Of a stretch of 64,000 bases of DNA, positions 60,401-64,000 are shown piece after piece (position 1 is the stretch's first letter; each line of letters opens with the position of its first letter). The DNA is from Allorhizobium pseudoryzae (lineage in GTDB: Bacteria > Pseudomonadota > Alphaproteobacteria > Rhizobiales > Rhizobiaceae), in NCBI RefSeq assembly GCF_011046245.1, contig NZ_CP049241.1, positions 3,550,001 through 3,614,000 on the forward strand, given 5' to 3'. A program made the position numbers and the translations under genes. The notes below the pieces were generated by a model. The model was not told where the DNA came from. It did not search any database and saw only the letters and a program-made list of their open reading frames with translations.

Positions 60401-62062
60401 TCACATGCTTGGATAAACGGGGCCCTCGCCGCCCTGCGGCGGCACCCAGTTGATATTCTGGTTCGGGTCCTTAATGTCGCAGGTCTTGCAGTGCACGCAG
60501 TTCTGCGCGTTGATGACGTAGACCTCTTCGCCATCCTTCTCCACCCATTCGTAGACGCCGGCCGGACAGTAACGGGCGGACGGGCCGGCATAAACGCCAA
60601 GCTCGGAGCGCTTCTGCAGGTCCATGTCCTTCACCTGGAGATGGACCGGCTGATCCTCCTCGTGGTTGGTGTTGGAGAGGAAGACGGAAGACAGGCGGTC
60701 GAAAGTCAGGACACCATCCGGCTTCGGATAGTCGATCTTCTTATGGTTGGCCGCCGGCTCCAGCGAGGCTGCGTCCGTCTTGCCGTGCTTCAGCGTGAAG
60801 GGCGAGGAGCCAAAGATCTGGTTGATCCACATGTCGATGCCGCCGAGCGCCACGCCGAGTGCCGTGCCGAACTTCGACCACAGCGGCTTGACGTTGCGCA
60901 CGCGCTTCAGATCCTTGCCGATATCGCTGGCGCGCCAGGCGTTTTCGATCTCGACCGGCTCGTCATTGGCACGACCGGCGGCAATCGCCTCGGCGATCTT
61001 CTCCGCCGCCATCATGCCGGACAGGACGGCATTGTGGCTGCCCTTGATGCGCGGAACGTTGACGAAGCCGGCGGAACAGCCGATCAGCGCGCCGCCGGGG
61101 AAGGAGAGCTTCGGCACCGACTGCCAGCCGCCTTCGGTGATTGCACGTGCGCCGTAGGAGATGCGCTTGGCGCCTTCGAACGTGTCACGGATCGCTGGAT
61201 GCGTCTTGAAGCGCTGGAATTCCTCGAAGGGGAAGAGATAGGGGTTCTTGTAGTTCAGGTGCACGACGAAACCGACGGCCACCAGATTGTCATGCAGATG
61301 GTAGAGGAAGGAGCCGCCGCCCGTCTTCATGTCCAGCGGCCAGCCGAAGGAATGCTGCACGAGGCCGGCCTTGTGATGCTCGGGCTTCACCTCCCACAGC
61401 TCCTTGAAGCCGATGCCGAATTTCTGCGGCTCGCGGCCCTCGTCCAGCTTGAACTTGGCGATCAGCTGCTTGGCGAGCGATCCCCGCACGCCCTCGCCGA
61501 TCAGCACATATTTGCCGAGCAGCGCCATGCCGCGGGTATAGTTCGGGCCAGGTTCGCCGTTCTTCTCGATTCCCATGTCGCCGGTCGCGACCCCGATCAC
61601 GCGACCATCTTCGTCATAGAGCACTTCGGTGGCGGCAAAACCCGGATAGATCTCGACGCCGAGTTCTTCCGCCTTGCCGGCAAGCCAGCGACAGACGAGG
61701 CCGAGCGAGACGATGTAATTGCCGTGATTGTTCATCAAGGGTGGCATGAAGGCATTCGGCAGACGCACCGAACCGGCCGGCCCCAGGAACAGGAACTGGT
61801 CGTCCGTCACCGGCGTGGTGAAGGGATGGCCCTCCTCCTCGCGCCAGTCCGGCAGAAGCCGGTCGATGCCGATCGGATCGACGACGGCGCCGGAGAGGAT
61901 ATGCGCGCCAACCTCGGCGCCCTTTTCCAGAACGACGACCGTCAACTCTGGATTGACTTGCTTCAACCGGATCGCCGCGGACAGGCCAGCCGGCCCCGCG
62001 CCGACGATCACCACGTCGAATTCCATGCTTTCGCGTTCCGGCAGTTCCATGTGTTCAGTCAT
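60401..62062 (-). CDS. Electron transfer flavoprotein-ubiquinone oxidoreductase
   Basis: A 553-residue ETF-QO that passes electrons from ETF (reduced by acyl-CoA and related dehydrogenases) to ubiquinone. The N-terminal FAD-binding site VIVGAGPAGLSAAIRLK, membrane-binding segment, and C-terminal 4Fe-4S cluster motif CVHCKTCDIKDPNQNINW are present. No ETF or dehydrogenase gene is nearby. A palindromic candidate operator lies 131 bases upstream. Confidence 0.96.
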   Translation of the reverse strand: MTEHMELPERESMEFDVVIVGAGPAGLSAAIRLKQVNPELTVVVLEKGAEVGAHILSGAVVDPIGIDRLLPDWREEEGHPFTTPVTDDQFLFLGPAGSVRLPNAFMPPLMNNHGNYIVSLGLVCRWLAGKAEELGVEIYPGFAATEVLYDEDGRVIGVATGDMGIEKNGEPGPNYTRGMALLGKYVLIGEGVRGSLAKQLIAKFKLDEGREPQKFGIGFKELWEVKPEHHKAGLVQHSFGWPLDMKTGGGSFLYHLHDNLVAVGFVVHLNYKNPYLFPFEEFQRFKTHPAIRDTFEGAKRISYGARAITEGGWQSVPKLSFPGGALIGCSAGFVNVPRIKGSHNAVLSGMMAAEKIAEAIAAGRANDEPVEIENAWRASDIGKDLKRVRNVKPLWSKFGTALGVALGGIDMWINQIFGSSPFTLKHGKTDAASLEPAANHKKIDYPKPDGVLTFDRLSSVFLSNTNHEEDQPVHLQVKDMDLQKRSELGVYAGPSARYCPAGVYEWVEKDGEEVYVINAQNCVHCKTCDIKDPNQNINWVPPQGGEGPVYPSM

Positions 62063-62391
62063 GCATTCTCTCCCGCTCGGGCGCTTCCCCTGTTGCCTTC
62101 CTCCTTGGCAAAAGCCACAGGCCTTGTCGAGCCGCGTTGCAACGCATGGCGGCGTGAAATTTCGGGAACGCCTATTGATCTTGAAGAATATATTACGTGT
62201 ACGTAAGCGTCAATTAGAATGCGCATTGGGGGTCGATCGGGGCGGAGAAGCAGGGCGCGAGGGCGGCAAAGGGCAAGGCCAGCGGTTGATGGCGATGAGC
62301 GACGGGACGGTCGGCGCATGTTTCACAATCGGGCAAGCCTCTGTGTCCTGCGCGGCCCGGCGCGCTCCGACTGCATGGCCGACATCGTGTA
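62063..62391. other. 329-base promoter region of the ETF-QO gene
   Basis: Upstream of the ETF-QO gene on the minus strand, this region holds the palindrome at 62193-62206 and an AT-rich stretch around it. No gene is supported. Short frames there have no ribosome-binding sites or similarity. Confidence 0.6.
62193..62206. promoter_or_regulatory. Palindrome TTACGT-GT-ACGTAA upstream of ETF-QO
   Basis: A 6-bp perfect inverted repeat with a two-base centre, 131 bases before the ETF-QO start. Regulators of acyl-CoA and branched-chain amino-acid degradation often bind palindromes of this size near etf genes, so it is a plausible operator. A nearly identical sequence lies upstream of the DUF2147 gene. 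Confidence 0.55.
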
Positions 62392-62919
62392 TCAGCTGTC
62401 CGACACCCATTCGAGCACGAACATATAGTGCCGCGCGTCGCCGGCGATCTCCATGACGCCGAGCACGCGGTCCTCGTCCAGTCTCCGGAAGTGATCGACG
62501 ATCGGCTTGCGGTCATAGGCCATGGCGGCACTCTCGACACCGCGATAGGTGACCTGCCGGACGCTGGCCACCGGGCCATGCGCCCGCAGACCGCGCATCA
62601 GATGGGAGAAGAGATTGTGACCCGCGCGGCTGCGACCGAAGCCGGAGAGATGCAGGGCGAGGCCAACAGGGATTTTTACCGGGTCGATCGGCACCAGCCG
62701 CCGTTCGCCCCAGCGAAACAGCAGCGCATCTGCCCGGCGGTCGCCGTGGAACCGCTTGCCGTACCAGCCGAGATTTTCCAGCACCCCGTCCAGTGGATGA
62801 CCCGTCGGCAGCCCATGCCCATGCCACAGGCCGATCAATTCCGCTGGCAGAACCGGCGGCAGCGTATCGAACAGGGCGAAAGCTTCGGCTTCGGAGGAGA
62901 CGGCATCAAGGGTCAACAT
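62392..62919 (-). CDS. DUF4334/GXWXG family protein
   Basis: A 175-residue protein with an N-terminal GXWXG-type motif (GLWHGHGLPTGHPLDG, then LENLGWYGKRF) and a C-terminal DUF4334 region (AAMAYDRKPIVDHFR). The function is unknown. It lies between the ETF-QO promoter region and the divergent SDR gene. Confidence 0.85.
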   Translation of the reverse strand: MLTLDAVSSEAEAFALFDTLPPVLPAELIGLWHGHGLPTGHPLDGVLENLGWYGKRFHGDRRADALLFRWGERRLVPIDPVKIPVGLALHLSGFGRSRAGHNLFSHLMRGLRAHGPVASVRQVTYRGVESAAMAYDRKPIVDHFRRLDEDRVLGVMEIAGDARHYMFVLEWVSDS

Positions 62920-63049
62920 GCCTTCCTATGTAGTGCAGCCAAGCCGCACAACAATTGGCATCCCGTCTCCGCCGGATGCCCTTTCCCCACCCGGTTCCTC
63001 AGGTTAAGGTCCGCGCCGACGTGACTTGCATCAGGAAGGAAGACGTAAG

Positions 63050-63838
63050 ATGGATTTCGGCATTTCCGGCAAACGGGCGCTCGTGCTCGCCTCCTCGCGT
63101 GGCCTTGGCCTCGGCATTGCCCGGGCGCTCGCCGCGGAAGGCGCGCATGTGCTCCTGTGCGGGCGCAGCGGTGACAGGCTTGCGGAAAACTGCAAGGCGA
63201 TCAACGCCGAGGGCAAAGGCAAGGCGGACTGGGTCTGGGCGGATCTCGCCGAAGACGATGCGGTGGCAAACCTGCAGAAGGCCGTCGCAGACAAGCTGGG
63301 CGGGCTCGACATTCTCGTCAACAACACGGGCGGGCCGACGCCCGGCACCGCCGAAGAGATGACGGTCGAAAAGCTGGAGAGCTTTTTCCAGACCATGGTC
63401 GTGCGGGTGATCGCCCTCACCAGTGCCTTCCTGCCGGCGATGAAGGAACAGGGGTTTGGCCGCATCCTGACGGTTGCCTCGTCGGGGGTCATCGAGCCGA
63501 TCCCGAACCTTGCTCTCTCCAACACGCTGCGCGGCGCGCTGGTCGGCTGGAACAAGACGCTGGCCACAGAAGTCGCCTCGTTCGGCATCACGGCCAACAT
63601 GATCCTGCCCGGCCGCATCCACACCGACCGCATCGACGAGCTGGACGGCGCCAATGCCAAACGGCAGGGCAAGGCGCTCGACGAGGTACGGGCGGCGTCG
63701 ATCAAAACCATTCCGGCCGGACGGCTGGGCACCGTGGACGAGTTCGGCGCGGTCGGCGCCTTCCTCTGCTCCGGCCCGGCAGCCTATGTCACCGGCAGCA
63801 TGATCCGCGTCGATGGCGGCGCTGCCAAATCGCTCTGA
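63050..63838 (+). CDS. Atypical short-chain dehydrogenase/reductase (BKR-like)
   Basis: A 262-residue Rossmann-fold protein of the SDR family with variant cofactor motif ASSRGLGLGIA and the NNTG motif, plus VASSGV supplying Ser. The canonical Tyr-x-x-x-Lys is replaced: the expected position reads NLALSNTLRGAL with no Tyr or Lys. From memory, this resembles a subgroup of ketoacyl-reductase-like SDRs that lack the normal catalytic tetrad. AGGAAGGA precedes ATG 63050. It may have a non-reductive role. Confidence 0.86.
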   Translation: MDFGISGKRALVLASSRGLGLGIARALAAEGAHVLLCGRSGDRLAENCKAINAEGKGKADWVWADLAEDDAVANLQKAVADKLGGLDILVNNTGGPTPGTAEEMTVEKLESFFQTMVVRVIALTSAFLPAMKEQGFGRILTVASSGVIEPIPNLALSNTLRGALVGWNKTLATEVASFGITANMILPGRIHTDRIDELDGANAKRQGKALDEVRAASIKTIPAGRLGTVDEFGAVGAFLCSGPAAYVTGSMIRVDGGAAKSL

Positions 63839-63943
63839 ACGGCGATCACAATTCCCCGCCCGGCCTGCGCCGAGCGGGGTTCCGGCCTCATGCCCGCCGG
63901 GGCCAGGCGGGTGGACGACCCTTTCCGTGAGGAGTGACCCGCC

Positions 63944-64000
63944 ATGAACATCCTTCGCATTCTCCTGACCATCCTTGCCGGCTTGTGCGTCCTGATGGGC
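63944..64000 (+). CDS. Start of an unidentified membrane or secreted protein (cut by window)
   Basis: ATG 63944 follows GAGGAG at 63929-63934. The first 19 residues, MNILRILLTILAGLCVLMG, form a hydrophobic segment like a signal peptide or membrane anchor. The rest lies beyond the window end, so no identification is possible. Confidence 0.6.
   Translation, partial: MNILRILLTILAGLCVLMG

Noticed and set aside
60491..62206. 571-codon antisense frame opposite ETF-QO
   Set aside because: Shadow of the conserved ETF-QO gene with His/Arg/Gly-rich composition.

Overview
The window is an ordinary stretch of alphaproteobacterial chromosome, most likely from the Rhizobiaceae (Rhizobium/Agrobacterium/Sinorhizobium relatives). 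The evidence is the high GC content, strongly GC-biased codon use, two tandem rhizobial-type porins, a rhizobial-type flagellin (start MTSIMTN), a RIME-like double palindrome between two transport genes, and two blocks of rhizobial gene order: rpoZ-rsh ... acpS-lepB-rnc-era ... recO, and smpB-dapA-lytic transglycosylase. The genus cannot be fixed from sequence alone. No prophage, insertion sequence, rRNA or CRISPR array is visible.

Layout. 0-6 kb: a LysM protein cut by the window edge, an Atm1-type ABC exporter, a MazE/MazF pair whose toxin carries an in-frame stop, the psd-pssA phospholipid operon and a 42-residue protein. 6-11 kb: an SRAP protease, a NUDIX hydrolase, small secreted or unknown proteins, and a tightly overlapping ygfZ-like/HD hydrolase/tyrosine phosphatase operon. 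11-16 kb: divergent DUF2000 and AraC genes, an MscS channel and a NitT/TauT-type ABC importer. 16-24 kb: a DUF2339 membrane protein, HD and MOSC proteins, an EamA transporter, a solitary flagellin and an MFS transporter. 24-39 kb: a housekeeping block (recO, era, rnc, lepB, acpS, rsh, rpoZ, NYN protein, ada, smpB, dapA, lytic transglycosylase, alpha/beta hydrolase). 39-42.5 kb: two tandem porins with clear intrinsic terminators, then tRNA-Ser(GCT). 42.5-49.4 kb: an FAD oxidoreductase, a degenerate PilZ protein, a HisC-like aminotransferase, small secreted proteins, AMP nucleosidase and a VapBC module with its operator. 49.4-53 kb: an envelope-glycan locus (flippase-like protein, GT2 and GT39 glycosyltransferases). 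53-64 kb: a class III aminotransferase divergent from a glutamine-synthetase-like enzyme (probable polyamine catabolism), a diacylglycerol-kinase-family protein, MFS, DoxX, an L,D-transpeptidase lipoprotein, a pentapeptide-repeat protein, ETF-ubiquinone oxidoreductase, a DUF4334 protein and an atypical SDR enzyme.

Common threads. Much of the window concerns the envelope: phospholipid synthesis, peptidoglycan binding and remodelling, porins, lipid-linked sugar transfer, a mechanosensitive channel and signal peptidase. The rest is the stringent response, translation quality control and nucleotide housekeeping. The items most worth following are regulatory or degenerative: the broken MazF, a TTACGT-GT-RCGTAA palindrome occurring at two unrelated promoters, a 12-bp direct repeat with 20-bp period in front of rpoZ, a divergent gene pair whose possible start codons overlap, the degenerate PilZ domain, and an SDR lacking the catalytic Tyr/Lys pair. 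I did not find a convincing wholly new multi-gene system. All functional names come from reading protein motifs by eye; no database search was run.
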